A stretch of 37,531 nt of DNA from Pseudomonadota bacterium (lineage in GTDB: Bacteria; Pseudomonadota; Gammaproteobacteria; Burkholderiales; Burkholderiaceae_C): assembly GCA_021818065.1 (NCBI GenBank), contig JAKAFC010000005.1, forward strand, positions 1 to 37,531, given 5' to 3'. Both the position numbers and the translations under genes were made by a program. Below, one piece after another: positions 27,870 through 36,144 of this stretch; the first letter of the stretch is position 1, and each line of letters starts with the position of its first letter. The notes beneath the pieces were generated by a model. That model made no database searches. It had not been told where the DNA came from and worked only from the letters and a program-made list of their open reading frames with translations.

Positions 27870-29338
27870 GCGGCGGGCGCCGGGGGCGCAAGCGGTGGAT
27901 CGGGAAGAAAGACGCGGAACACCGCGCCGGGCCCGGCATGCGGCATCAGCTCGAGCGTGCCGCCGTGCATCTGCGCGTACTGCCGTGCCAGCGCCAGGCC
28001 CAGGCCGGTGCCGCGCAGCGCGCTGGCCGGCTGGTTGCGGCCCTGGAAAAACGGCTGGAACAGGTGCGGGCGGTCTTCGGCGGCGACGCCCGGGCCCTGG
28101 TCGCTGATGCGGATGTCCACGCCACCCGCCACCGCCAGCGCATCGAAGCCGATGCGCCCGCCCTGCGGGCTGAAGCGGATGGCGTTGAGCAACAGGTTTT
28201 CGAACAGGCTCTCGAGCTTGGCGCGGTCGCCTTGCACTTGCAGTGCCGAACAGCCGCAATCGACGTGCACGCCGCGGGCGCGCAGGGTGAGGTGATTGCG
28301 CCGGATCAGGCTGGCCAGCAACAAGCGCAGCTTCACCACGCTGAGTTGCAGCGGCTCGGGGGCGTGCAGCGCGCTGTCGTAGTGGATCAGGCTGTCGATG
28401 CGCTGGTGCAGATCGCGCACGTTGCCGCGCATGATGCGGGTGATGGACTGCTGCTCGGCGTTGAGCGGCCCGGGCACGCCGTCGGCCAGCAGATCTACGC
28501 CTTCCTTCATGGACGCCAGCGGGGTTTTCAGTTCGTGCGACACATGCCGCAGCAGTTGAGTCTTCTGTGCTTCCAGTTCGGCCAGACGGCGCCGCAGCCA
28601 GTCCAGCTGCACCCCCAGATCGACCAGGTCGCGCGGCCCGACCACGCGCGGCGCGGCGTCGAGCTGGCCTTCGCCCAGGCGACGGATGGCGCGCTTGAGC
28701 TGGCGCAGCGGCTGGCTCAGCAGCCACGACAGCAGCAGCGCCAGGCTCACCGACAGGCTGACGCTGGCCAGCGTCAGCCACAGCAGCACCGACCACACCC
28801 GGCCGGACACCTGCTGCAGCCGCGCCTCCTGCGCGTCCACCAGGCGGTTGCTGTGGTCGATCAGGCCCACGGCGGCCGTGCGCATGGCGTCGAATTGCGG
28901 GTTCAAACCGTTGAACACCCGCGCCCCATCCTTCATCCCGCCCGCGGCCATCACCTGATCGAACAGCCGTCCTTCCTGCGTGCGCAGGGCGTGCAGGGTG
29001 CGCAGGGGTTTGGCCGGCAGCGGCATGGCCTGGAGCTGGCTGGCGTCCTGGGCGAAGGCGGCGTGCGCCTGCCGCACCCCGCTGCACAGGGTGGCATCCT
29101 GCAACACCAGGCACTGGCCGCTGGCGCGCTGCAGGTTGTCGATGTCCTGCGCCAGCTGGCGCGAACTGCGCGTGAGTTGCACCGCCATCGCCACCGAGGT
29201 GCGCGCCTGCGCCGCCACCTGATCGAACAAATATGCCGTCACCGACAGGCCCAGCAGCAACGGCAGCCCCACCAGGGCGAAGCTCCACAGCAACATGGCG
29301 GAAAACGCCATGCGCAGCGGCAAACGCACTGCGGCCAT
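27866..29338 (-). CDS. Sensor histidine kinase, GlrK/QseE-like
   Basis: The product has 490 residues. Membrane helices at about 12-36 and 183-207 flank a periplasmic helical sensor with a cysteine pair (C76, C85) that could form a disulfide. A HAMP linker follows (210-262), then the phosphorylated histidine H268 in RHVSHELKTPL, N box FENLLLNAI (N381), G1 DQGPG (413-417) and G2 GTGLGLA (443-449). I chose ATG 29338, which starts MAAVRLPLRMAF just before the first helix and 14 bases after pyrE; a longer frame would run into pyrE. It phosphorylates the sigma54 regulator two genes downstream. Confidence 0.9.
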   Translation of the reverse strand: MAAVRLPLRMAFSAMLLWSFALVGLPLLLGLSVTAYLFDQVAAQARTSVAMAVQLTRSSRQLAQDIDNLQRASGQCLVLQDATLCSGVRQAHAAFAQDASQLQAMPLPAKPLRTLHALRTQEGRLFDQVMAAGGMKDGARVFNGLNPQFDAMRTAAVGLIDHSNRLVDAQEARLQQVSGRVWSVLLWLTLASVSLSVSLALLLSWLLSQPLRQLKRAIRRLGEGQLDAAPRVVGPRDLVDLGVQLDWLRRRLAELEAQKTQLLRHVSHELKTPLASMKEGVDLLADGVPGPLNAEQQSITRIMRGNVRDLHQRIDSLIHYDSALHAPEPLQLSVVKLRLLLASLIRRNHLTLRARGVHVDCGCSALQVQGDRAKLESLFENLLLNAIRFSPQGGRIGFDALAVAGGVDIRISDQGPGVAAEDRPHLFQPFFQGRNQPASALRGTGLGLALARQYAQMHGGTLELMPHAGPGAVFRVFLPDPPLAPPAPAA

Positions 29339-29352
29339 GCCGTGCTCGCCGG

Positions 29353-30039
29353 TCAGACCCCGTAGGCCTCGCGGTAGCGCTGCACTGCCGGGCGCCATTG
29401 CGCCAGCTCCTGGTTGCCGCTGTCGGTCAGGTAGCGCAGCAGGGCGTCGAGGTTGGCGATGGCGATGACCGGCAGGCCGTAGGCCTGGCTGACGTGCTGC
29501 ACCGCCGAGATCGGCAGCGTGTCGCCGTGGATGGCGGCCTTCTCCTGCCGATCGAGGGCGATGAGCACGGCAGCGGGCTCGGCCCCGGCGGCGCGGATCA
29601 GCCGCACCGATTCGCCGGTGGCGGTGCCGGCCGAAATCACGTCATCGACGATGACCACCCGGCCGCGGATGGGCGCGCCCACGGTGGTGCCGCCTTCGCC
29701 GTGGTCCTTGGCTTCCTTGCGGTTGTAGGCGAAGCCGACGTTGCGGCCCAGCCGCGCCAGCTCCACCGCCACCACCGCGCCCAGCGGAATGCCCTTGTAC
29801 GCCGGGCCGAACAGCATGTCGAACGGCACGCCGCTGTCGAGCAGCGCGCGGGCATAGAACTGCGCCAGCCGACCCAGCATGGCGCCGTCGTTGAACAGCC
29901 CGGCGTTGAAGAAGTAGGGCGACTGCCGTCCCGCCTTGGTGGTGAAGTCGCCAAAGACAATCACGCCGCTGTCGACGGCAAAGCGGATGAAGTCCAGGGC
30001 ATTCTGCTCGGCCTGGGGCATGCTGGGGGAGGAAGACAT
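29353..30039 (-). CDS. pyrE: Orotate phosphoribosyltransferase
   Basis: PyrE joins orotate to PRPP to make orotidine 5'-phosphate in de novo pyrimidine synthesis. The product has 228 residues. The PRPP-binding motif VVIVDDVISAGTATGES is intact, and early signatures FGDFTTKAGRQSPYFFNAG and GPAYKGIPLG are typical. I chose ATG 30039 (MSSSPSMPQAEQ); ATG 30021 (MPQAEQNALDF) is also possible. A -10-like CACAAT on the minus strand (plus 30098-30103) would give a leader near 50 bases. It is divergent from rlmJ, and the two-component genes follow it closely, which may put them in one transcript. Confidence 0.96.
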   Translation of the reverse strand: MSSSPSMPQAEQNALDFIRFAVDSGVIVFGDFTTKAGRQSPYFFNAGLFNDGAMLGRLAQFYARALLDSGVPFDMLFGPAYKGIPLGAVVAVELARLGRNVGFAYNRKEAKDHGEGGTTVGAPIRGRVVIVDDVISAGTATGESVRLIRAAGAEPAAVLIALDRQEKAAIHGDTLPISAVQHVSQAYGLPVIAIANLDALLRYLTDSGNQELAQWRPAVQRYREAYGV

Positions 30040-30158
30040 GGCGTGCAAGGGAAAAAGAGGTGGGCCGCGCGGGCTGCGCCACTGCGCGTTTTCCCGCATT
30101 GTGCCGCAGCCCTCGTCGCCACCCGAGGGTGCCGCCCGCGTGCGGCGGGCCGAACGGC

Positions 30159-30164
30159 TACAGT
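30159..30164 (+). promoter_or_regulatory. Possible -10 element of leaderless rlmJ
   Basis: TACAGT ends six bases before the rlmJ ATG at 30171. No ribosome binding site is seen. This matches the spacing seen at the EmrE-like gene and at gmhB. The -35 is weak. Confidence 0.4.
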
Positions 30165-30170
30165 CTGCCC

Positions 30171-31016
30171 ATGCTCGCCTACCGACACGCCTTCCACGCC
30201 GGCAACCATGCCGACGTCCTCAAACACCTGGTGCTGGTGCAGGTGCTGCGGCACATGAACCACAAAGCCAAACCGTACTGGGTCATCGACACCCACGCCG
30301 GCGCCGGGGGCTACGCCCTGCACGACCCGGCCGCGCAAAAGCATGCCGAGTACGCCGAGGGCATCGGGCGGCTGTGGCCGCGCGACGACGCACCGCCCGC
30401 CGTGGCCGACTATCTGGCGCAGATTCGCGCCTTCAACACCGGCGGACCGCTGCTGTATTACCCCGGCTCACCCGCCATCGCCCACCAGCTCATGCGGCCG
30501 CAAGACAAGCTGCGGCTGTTCGAATTGCACCCCAGCGACCACCGCCTGCTCGACGCCAGCTTCGGCGCCCAGCCCGGCGTGCAGGTGCGCTGCGCCGACG
30601 GCTTTGTCGCCCTCAAGAGCCTGCTGCCGCCGCCCGACCGCCGCGCCGTGGTGCTGCTCGATCCGTCGTACGAGCTCAAGACCGATTACGCCGCGCTGCG
30701 CAACACCCTGAGCGACGCGCTGCAGCGTTTTGCCGTGGGCACCTACGCCGTGTGGTACCCGGTGCTGCAGCGCCGCGAGTCGCACCTGCTGCCGCAGCAG
30801 TTGCGCCGCATCGCCGGGCAGGCCGACTGGCTGGATGTGCGCCTGCAAGTGCGCGAACCCGACGCCAGCGGCTTCGGCCTGCTGGGCAGTGGCATGTTCG
30901 TCATCAACCCGCCATGGACACTGCACGCCACGTTGCAGGGCCTGCTGCCCTGGCTCACCGGCGTGCTGGGCCAGTTCAAGGGCGCGCATTTCCAGCTTGA
31001 GCAGCAGGCGAGCTGA
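30171..31016 (+). CDS. rlmJ: 23S rRNA (adenine2030-N6)-methyltransferase
   Basis: RlmJ methylates A2030 of 23S rRNA using S-adenosylmethionine. The product has 281 residues, the same size as in E. coli. The start MLAYRHAFHAGNHADVLKH and the cofactor loop DTHAGAGGYAL are nearly identical to E. coli, and DPSYEL is the catalytic DPPY-like motif. ATG 30171 is secure from this match. It is divergent from pyrE; yegP lies 153 bases downstream. Confidence 0.96.
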   Translation: MLAYRHAFHAGNHADVLKHLVLVQVLRHMNHKAKPYWVIDTHAGAGGYALHDPAAQKHAEYAEGIGRLWPRDDAPPAVADYLAQIRAFNTGGPLLYYPGSPAIAHQLMRPQDKLRLFELHPSDHRLLDASFGAQPGVQVRCADGFVALKSLLPPPDRRAVVLLDPSYELKTDYAALRNTLSDALQRFAVGTYAVWYPVLQRRESHLLPQQLRRIAGQADWLDVRLQVREPDASGFGLLGSGMFVINPPWTLHATLQGLLPWLTGVLGQFKGAHFQLEQQAS

Positions 31017-31169
31017 CGCCAGCCATCCCCCCTGGATGCAGGTCGGGATGGGGCCGATGTGTGAAGGATTGTCAAATTCTGTCGCCGCAGTCTTGCATTT
31101 GTCACGCAAGCCACGGACCATTGCGACGAGCGGCGGGGGGATCCGCCGCCAGTCCACCTGGGAGTCCTC

Positions 31170-31502
31170 ATGGCCATCAGTTTCGCGTTGCACAAGAACG
31201 ACAAGGGGCAGTTCCATTTCTCGCTCAAGACCGCCGACGGCGCCACCGTGCTCAGCAGTGAGCAGTACGAGAGCAAGGCTTCGGCCGAGAACGGCATCGC
31301 CTCGGTGAAAAAGAACAGCGTGTTGCCCGAGCGGTTCGACAAGTTGACCGCCAGCGACGGCCGCGCCTACTTCACCCTCAAGGCGGCGAACCATCAGATC
31401 GTCGGCACCAGCCCCATGTTTGGCACCACCGACAAGCGCGACGCCATGCTCGCCATGGCGCATGCCGAGGCCGAGCACGCCCCGGTGCACGACCACACCT
31501 GA
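31170..31502 (+). CDS. YegP family protein (DUF1508)
   Basis: A small cytoplasmic protein of 110 residues, the length of E. coli YegP. It has two copies of the DUF1508 beta-rich repeat: FHFSLKTADGATVLSSEQYE then KASAENGIASVKKN, and YFTLKAANHQIVGTSPMFG then the KRDAM segment. The function is not established. GGGAG (31160-31164) supports ATG 31170. Flanking genes are unrelated and it is probably transcribed alone. Confidence 0.9.
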   Translation: MAISFALHKNDKGQFHFSLKTADGATVLSSEQYESKASAENGIASVKKNSVLPERFDKLTASDGRAYFTLKAANHQIVGTSPMFGTTDKRDAMLAMAHAEAEHAPVHDHT

Positions 31503-31594
31503 TGGCCTGCCGCCGCGCGGCTTGACCCTGCCCAAAACAGCGGTCTTGCCGCGCCGATAGACTGCCACGGAACCCGCCATTTCCGGAGCTTTCC

Positions 31595-32998
31595 GTGCGT
31601 CACGTCCGATTCGCCATTCTGGGCGCAGGCACAGCCGGTCTGACCGCGCTGTCGCAGGTGCGCAAGCACACCGACGACTTCGTCATCATCAACCACGGCC
31701 CTTACGGCACCACCTGCGCGCGCGTGGGCTGCATGCCGTCGAAGGCGCTGATCCAGGCGGCCGACGATCTGCACCGCGGCAGCCAGCTGGCCACCCTGGG
31801 CATCGAAGGCGGTGCCGGGCTGCGCGCCAACCTGCCGGCCGTGCTGCAGCGCGTGCGCGACTACCGCGATGCCCGCGTCGCCGGGGTGCTGGGTGCCACC
31901 CAGAGCCTGCAACCCGCGCAAAGCCTGGCCGGACGGGCGCGCCTGGACGGCCCGGGCCGCGTGCGCGTGGTGGACGCGCAGGGCCAGGAGACGCTGCTCA
32001 CGGCCGACCACGTTCTCATCGCCACCGGCACCCACCCGGTCGTGCCCGCCGAGTGGCTGGCGTTTGGCGACCGCGTCCTCACCACCGACACGTTGTTCGA
32101 GCTTGCCGACCTGCCGCGTCGCATCGCCATGGTCGGGCTGGGGGTGATCGGCGTGGAGTTGGGCCAGGCGCTGGCCCGGTTGGGGGTGCAGGTGCACGGC
32201 TTCGAGCTGCGCACCAGTCTGGGCCCGCTGACCGATCCGGTGATCCAGGAGGAGGCGCTGCGCCGCATCGGTGCCGATTTCCCCTTGCACATGGGCCGTG
32301 CCGTGACCTTGCACGAAGGCACCGCCGGCGCGCTGCGGGTGGACAACGGCCAGACCGCGGTCGAAGTCGATGCCGTGCTCGCCGCCCTGGGCCGACGTCC
32401 CAACATCGACGGCCTGGGGCTGGAGACCCTGGGCGTGCCGCTCGACGCCCGCGGTCTGCCTGCCTTCGACCGCAACACCCTGCAGATCGGTGATCTGCCG
32501 GTGTATTTCACTGGCGACGTCAACGGCGAACTGCAGGTGTTGCACGAAGCCTCCGACGAAGGCTTCATTGCCGCCTACAACGCCCTGCACGGCACCACCC
32601 GGTTTCGCCGTCGCGTGCCGCTGGCCATCGCCTTCACCGATCCGCAAATCGCCGTCGTCGGCCAGAGCTGGCAGGCGCTGCAGGGCCAGGCGTTCGCCAC
32701 CGGGGGCTTCAACTTCGCCCAACAGGCGCGCGCCATGGCCATGCTGCGCGCCGCCGGGCAACTGCATGTGTATGCCGAACCCGGCAGCGGCAGGCTGTTG
32801 GGGGCCGAGATGTGCGTGCCCGGCGCCGAGCATCTGGGCCACCTGCTGGCGCTGGCCATCCAGCGCGACATGACCGTGGCTGAGCTGCTCACCCTGCCCT
32901 TCTACCATCCAGTGCTGGAAGAAGGCCTGCGCGCCGCGCTGCGCGTGCTGGCGCGCGCCGTGTACGGCGACGCGCCGCTGGAAATGGCGCGGCTGTGA
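31595..32998 (+). CDS. Orphan dihydrolipoamide-dehydrogenase-like flavoprotein
   Basis: A 467-residue FAD/NAD disulfide oxidoreductase. The FAD loop is GAGTAG (10-15), the redox-active disulfide is C41-C46 in TTCARVGCMPSK, the NAD loop VGLGVIGVELG is near 180, and the C-terminal proton-relay pair is H438 and E443 (FYHPVLEEGL). Spacing of all parts fits dihydrolipoyl dehydrogenase. The CARVGC form differs from the classical CLNVGC of pyruvate dehydrogenase-linked E3. No E1, E2, lipoate or mercury genes are nearby, so the natural disulfide substrate is open. The start is GTG 31595 with CGGAG seven bases earlier. Confidence 0.85.
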   Translation: MRHVRFAILGAGTAGLTALSQVRKHTDDFVIINHGPYGTTCARVGCMPSKALIQAADDLHRGSQLATLGIEGGAGLRANLPAVLQRVRDYRDARVAGVLGATQSLQPAQSLAGRARLDGPGRVRVVDAQGQETLLTADHVLIATGTHPVVPAEWLAFGDRVLTTDTLFELADLPRRIAMVGLGVIGVELGQALARLGVQVHGFELRTSLGPLTDPVIQEEALRRIGADFPLHMGRAVTLHEGTAGALRVDNGQTAVEVDAVLAALGRRPNIDGLGLETLGVPLDARGLPAFDRNTLQIGDLPVYFTGDVNGELQVLHEASDEGFIAAYNALHGTTRFRRRVPLAIAFTDPQIAVVGQSWQALQGQAFATGGFNFAQQARAMAMLRAAGQLHVYAEPGSGRLLGAEMCVPGAEHLGHLLALAIQRDMTVAELLTLPFYHPVLEEGLRAALRVLARAVYGDAPLEMARL

Positions 32999-33083
32999 GC
33001 ACAGGCCGCAGCGGTTTGCCATGCGCCGCACGTGCCCGTGATTGCGGGACGTCGCGGCCGTTGTCTTTTGTCAGGATCTCACC

Positions 33084-34340
33084 ATGACCTTCGATCTCGC
33101 CATCATCGGTGCCGGCCCGGCCGGGTTGTCCATGGTGCGCGCGCTGGCCGACAGCGGCCTGCGCATCGCCCTCATCGAGCAGCAAAGCGCCAGCGCCCTG
33201 GCCGACCCGCCCTTCGACGGCCGCGAAATCGCCCTCAGCCTGCGCACCTTGCGCCTGCTGCGCGAGTCCGGGGTGTTCGACCACATTCCCGCCGATCAGG
33301 TGTTTCCACTGCAGAACGCCGTGGTGCGCAACGGCAACGACCCGCATCCCATGCGGGTCTCGCCGCTGCGCGGCAAGAGCGCGCTGGGGGCGCTGGTGCC
33401 GAATCAGCAGATCCGCCGCGCCGTCTGGGCCGCGGTGCAGGGCCAGACGGGGCTGACGCTGTTCGACAGCAACCGTGTCGGCGCCATTCACACCGACGCC
33501 GACGGGGTCAGCATCGAGCTGCTGCCGGTGGCCGCGCTAACCCCGCCGGGCCAGCCGACGCCGCCGCAGCCCGATCTGGCGCCGGTGTCCATCCGCGCCC
33601 GGCTGCTCATCGCCGCCGACAGCCGCTTTTCCGAAACCCGGCGCAAGCTGGGCATCGGTGCCGACGCGCACGACTTCGGCAAGACCATGCTGGTGTGCCG
33701 CATGCGGCACGAGGTGCCGCACCAGCACACGGCGTGGGAGTGGTTCGGCGTCGGCCAGACGCTGGCGCTGTTGCCCTTGTCCGAGCATCTGTCCTCGGTG
33801 GTGCTGACGCTGCCGCCGCATGCCATGCAGGCCTTGCTCGAACTGCCCGACGCCGAGTTCGAGCGCGACATCACCCAGCGCTACCAGGGCCGCCTGGGCA
33901 CCATGACCCGGGCCGGCAGCCGCCACACCTACCCGCTGGTGGGGGTGTATGCACAGCGCTTCGTTGCCCCGCGCGCGGCGCTGATCGGCGACGCCGCGGT
34001 GGGCATGCACCCGGTGACGGCGCACGGCTTCAACTTCGGCCTGCATGGCGTCGATCTGTTGGCGCGTGAAATCCTGGCCGCGACCCGTGCCGGTACCGAC
34101 ATCGCCGCGCCCGAGCGGCTGCAGCGCTTCGAGGCGGCGCACCGCCGCGCCACGCGCCCGCTGTACCTCGCCACCCAGGCCATCGCCACCCTGTACACCG
34201 ACGATCGCGGCCCGGCCCGCCTGGTGCGCCGCCTGGTGCTCGACGCCTCCAGCCGCATCGGCCCCTTGCGTCTGGCCATCGCCACCGCGTTGAGCGAAGA
34301 GGGTCTGAGTCTGCGCGGTCTGCTGCCCCGCCTCGGCTGA
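33084..34340 (+). CDS. UbiH/UbiM-type flavin hydroxylase
   Basis: A class A FAD monooxygenase of 418 residues for ring hydroxylation in ubiquinone synthesis. The FAD loop GAGPAG is at 9-14, FDGREIAL at 44-51, the second FAD motif ADSRF at 178-182, and the ubiquinone-hydroxylase motif GDAAVGMHPVTAHGFNFGL at 302-320. The GREIAL wording and the HGFNFGL ending favour the UbiM subgroup over UbiH or UbiF, but I cannot separate them firmly. A proline-rich insertion lies at about 148-168. AGGA (33073-33076) supports ATG 33084. It lies 85 bases after the flavoprotein gene and converges on cydC with a 13-base gap. Confidence 0.85.
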   Translation: MTFDLAIIGAGPAGLSMVRALADSGLRIALIEQQSASALADPPFDGREIALSLRTLRLLRESGVFDHIPADQVFPLQNAVVRNGNDPHPMRVSPLRGKSALGALVPNQQIRRAVWAAVQGQTGLTLFDSNRVGAIHTDADGVSIELLPVAALTPPGQPTPPQPDLAPVSIRARLLIAADSRFSETRRKLGIGADAHDFGKTMLVCRMRHEVPHQHTAWEWFGVGQTLALLPLSEHLSSVVLTLPPHAMQALLELPDAEFERDITQRYQGRLGTMTRAGSRHTYPLVGVYAQRFVAPRAALIGDAAVGMHPVTAHGFNFGLHGVDLLAREILAATRAGTDIAAPERLQRFEAAHRRATRPLYLATQAIATLYTDDRGPARLVRRLVLDASSRIGPLRLAIATALSEEGLSLRGLLPRLG

Positions 34341-34353
34341 GGCCCGCGCAGCG

Positions 34354-36138
34354 CTACAGCGCGTCGTGCAGCGCGCGGAAGGCGCCGGTGGGCCGCGCCA
34401 GCAGCTCGGCCGGGCTGCCGCGTTCCACCACGCGCCCGGCTTCCATCACCAGCACCTGGTCCACCGCGGCGGGCAGCGCGGCAAGGCGATGGGTGATGAG
34501 GAGCACCGTGCGGCCGTGCATCAGCGTGGCGATGTCACGCAGCAGATCGCGTTCGGTGACGGCGTCCAGACCCTCGGTGGGCTCGTCGAGGATAAGCAAG
34601 GGCGCATTGCGCAGCAGCGCCCGGGCAATGGCCACACGCCGCGCCTGGCCGCCCGACAGCCGCATTCCGGCCTCGCCCACCCAGGTGTCGTAGCCCTCGG
34701 GCAGGGCGGCGATGAAGTCGTGCAGCTGCGCCGCCTTGCAGGCGGCGATCACCTCCTCGGGCGTGGCGTCGGGCTTGGCCAGCATCAGGTTGTCGCGCAC
34801 CGTGGTGTTGAACAGATAAGTGTCCTGCGACACCACGGCGATGTGGGCGCGCAACGCCTCGCCTGGCCAGGCGCGCAGATCGTGGCCGCCGATGCGCACG
34901 CTGCCCTGCTGGTACTCCCAGAACCGCAGCAAGGCCTGGACCAGGGTGCTCTTGCCCGCGCCGCTGGGGCCCACCAGCGCCACCCGCGCGCCCGGCTGCA
35001 GGTCCAGGCTCAGGCCGTCGAGCGCCCAGGCGTCGTCGCCGGCGCCGGGGTAGCGCAGGCGCAGGCCGTCGATGTGCAGGCTGGACTCGGTCCAGTGCGG
35101 CACCGGCATGTCGGCGGCCTCCTCGATCTGCGGCCGGGCGTCGAGGATGCCGAACACCCGCCGCGCCGCTGCCAGCGTCTCGCCCAGCATCTGCAAGGCC
35201 AGCGGCAGCGGCATCACCGCCTCGAAGCTGGCCAGCACGAACAGCGCCAGCATGGGCAGTTGCGCCGGGGCCAGCGCGGTGGCGTGCACCAGCGGCACGG
35301 CCAGCACCAGGGTGCACCACATCGCCAGATTGGCCGCGAGCCCCAGCAGCCCCTGCGCCAAGCCGGTGGCGCGGCTGAGCTGGCGCTGCTCGGCAATCAT
35401 GGCGTCGGTCAGGGCGCCGATGCGCTGCGCCTGCGCCTGCGTGCCGCCATAGACGCGCAACTCGCCCAGGCCCTGCAGCCCGTCCACCGCGGCGCTGCGC
35501 AGATCGGCGCGCAGTGCCACCAGCCGCCGTCCCGGCGCATGGCCCAGCCGCAGCGTGAGCAGCGGCACGGCAACCCCGGCCAGCAGCAGGAACAGCAGCG
35601 CCACGGCGGCCACCCGAACGCTGAACAGCGCCATGGTGGCGATGATCAGCGCCCCGCCCACCGTCGCCACGGCCACCGGCACCAGCACCCGCAGGTAGAG
35701 GTGGTTGAGGGCGTCGATGTCGCTGAGGATGCGGCTGCTCAGATCGGCGCTGCGCAGTTGCTGCAGCCGGGCCGGCGCCAGCGGCTCCAGCTGCCGGTAG
35801 AACCACACCCGCAGCGCCTGCAGCAGGCGGAAGGTGGCTTCGTGTGTGACCAGGCGCTCGACGTAGCGGCCGCCGGTACGGGCGATGGCCATGGCGCGGA
35901 TGAAAGCGGCCGGGGTGAAGTAGTCCATGGCCGCGCCCGTCAGCCCGACCAGCGCCATCTGCGCGATGAACCAGCCCGAGGTGGCCATCAGCGCCACATT
36001 CGCCAGCAGCGTCAGCAGCGCGGCCACGCCGCCCCACAGCATCCAGGCGCGGTAGGGGCGAAACAGCGCCACCAGCCGTCGCAGATCGGCGCGGGCTTGC
36101 GGGCTGGCGAGGTCGGGAGGCAGGAGTGGGCGGCGCAT
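34354..36138 (-). CDS. cydC: Cysteine/glutathione ABC exporter subunit CydC
   Basis: CydC with CydD forms the inner-membrane ABC exporter for cysteine and glutathione that is needed to assemble cytochrome bd oxidase. The product has 594 residues: six membrane helices (about 30-310) and one nucleotide-binding domain. Walker A is GPSGAGKST (390-398), the signature LSGGQ is at 494-498, and Walker B LLILDEP at 514-520. The first gene cydD ends only six bases before this ATG, so one transcript is certain in practice. cydAB is not in the window. Confidence 0.92.
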   Translation of the reverse strand: MRRPLLPPDLASPQARADLRRLVALFRPYRAWMLWGGVAALLTLLANVALMATSGWFIAQMALVGLTGAAMDYFTPAAFIRAMAIARTGGRYVERLVTHEATFRLLQALRVWFYRQLEPLAPARLQQLRSADLSSRILSDIDALNHLYLRVLVPVAVATVGGALIIATMALFSVRVAAVALLFLLLAGVAVPLLTLRLGHAPGRRLVALRADLRSAAVDGLQGLGELRVYGGTQAQAQRIGALTDAMIAEQRQLSRATGLAQGLLGLAANLAMWCTLVLAVPLVHATALAPAQLPMLALFVLASFEAVMPLPLALQMLGETLAAARRVFGILDARPQIEEAADMPVPHWTESSLHIDGLRLRYPGAGDDAWALDGLSLDLQPGARVALVGPSGAGKSTLVQALLRFWEYQQGSVRIGGHDLRAWPGEALRAHIAVVSQDTYLFNTTVRDNLMLAKPDATPEEVIAACKAAQLHDFIAALPEGYDTWVGEAGMRLSGGQARRVAIARALLRNAPLLILDEPTEGLDAVTERDLLRDIATLMHGRTVLLITHRLAALPAAVDQVLVMEAGRVVERGSPAELLARPTGAFRALHDAL

Positions 36139-36144
36139 GACGCG

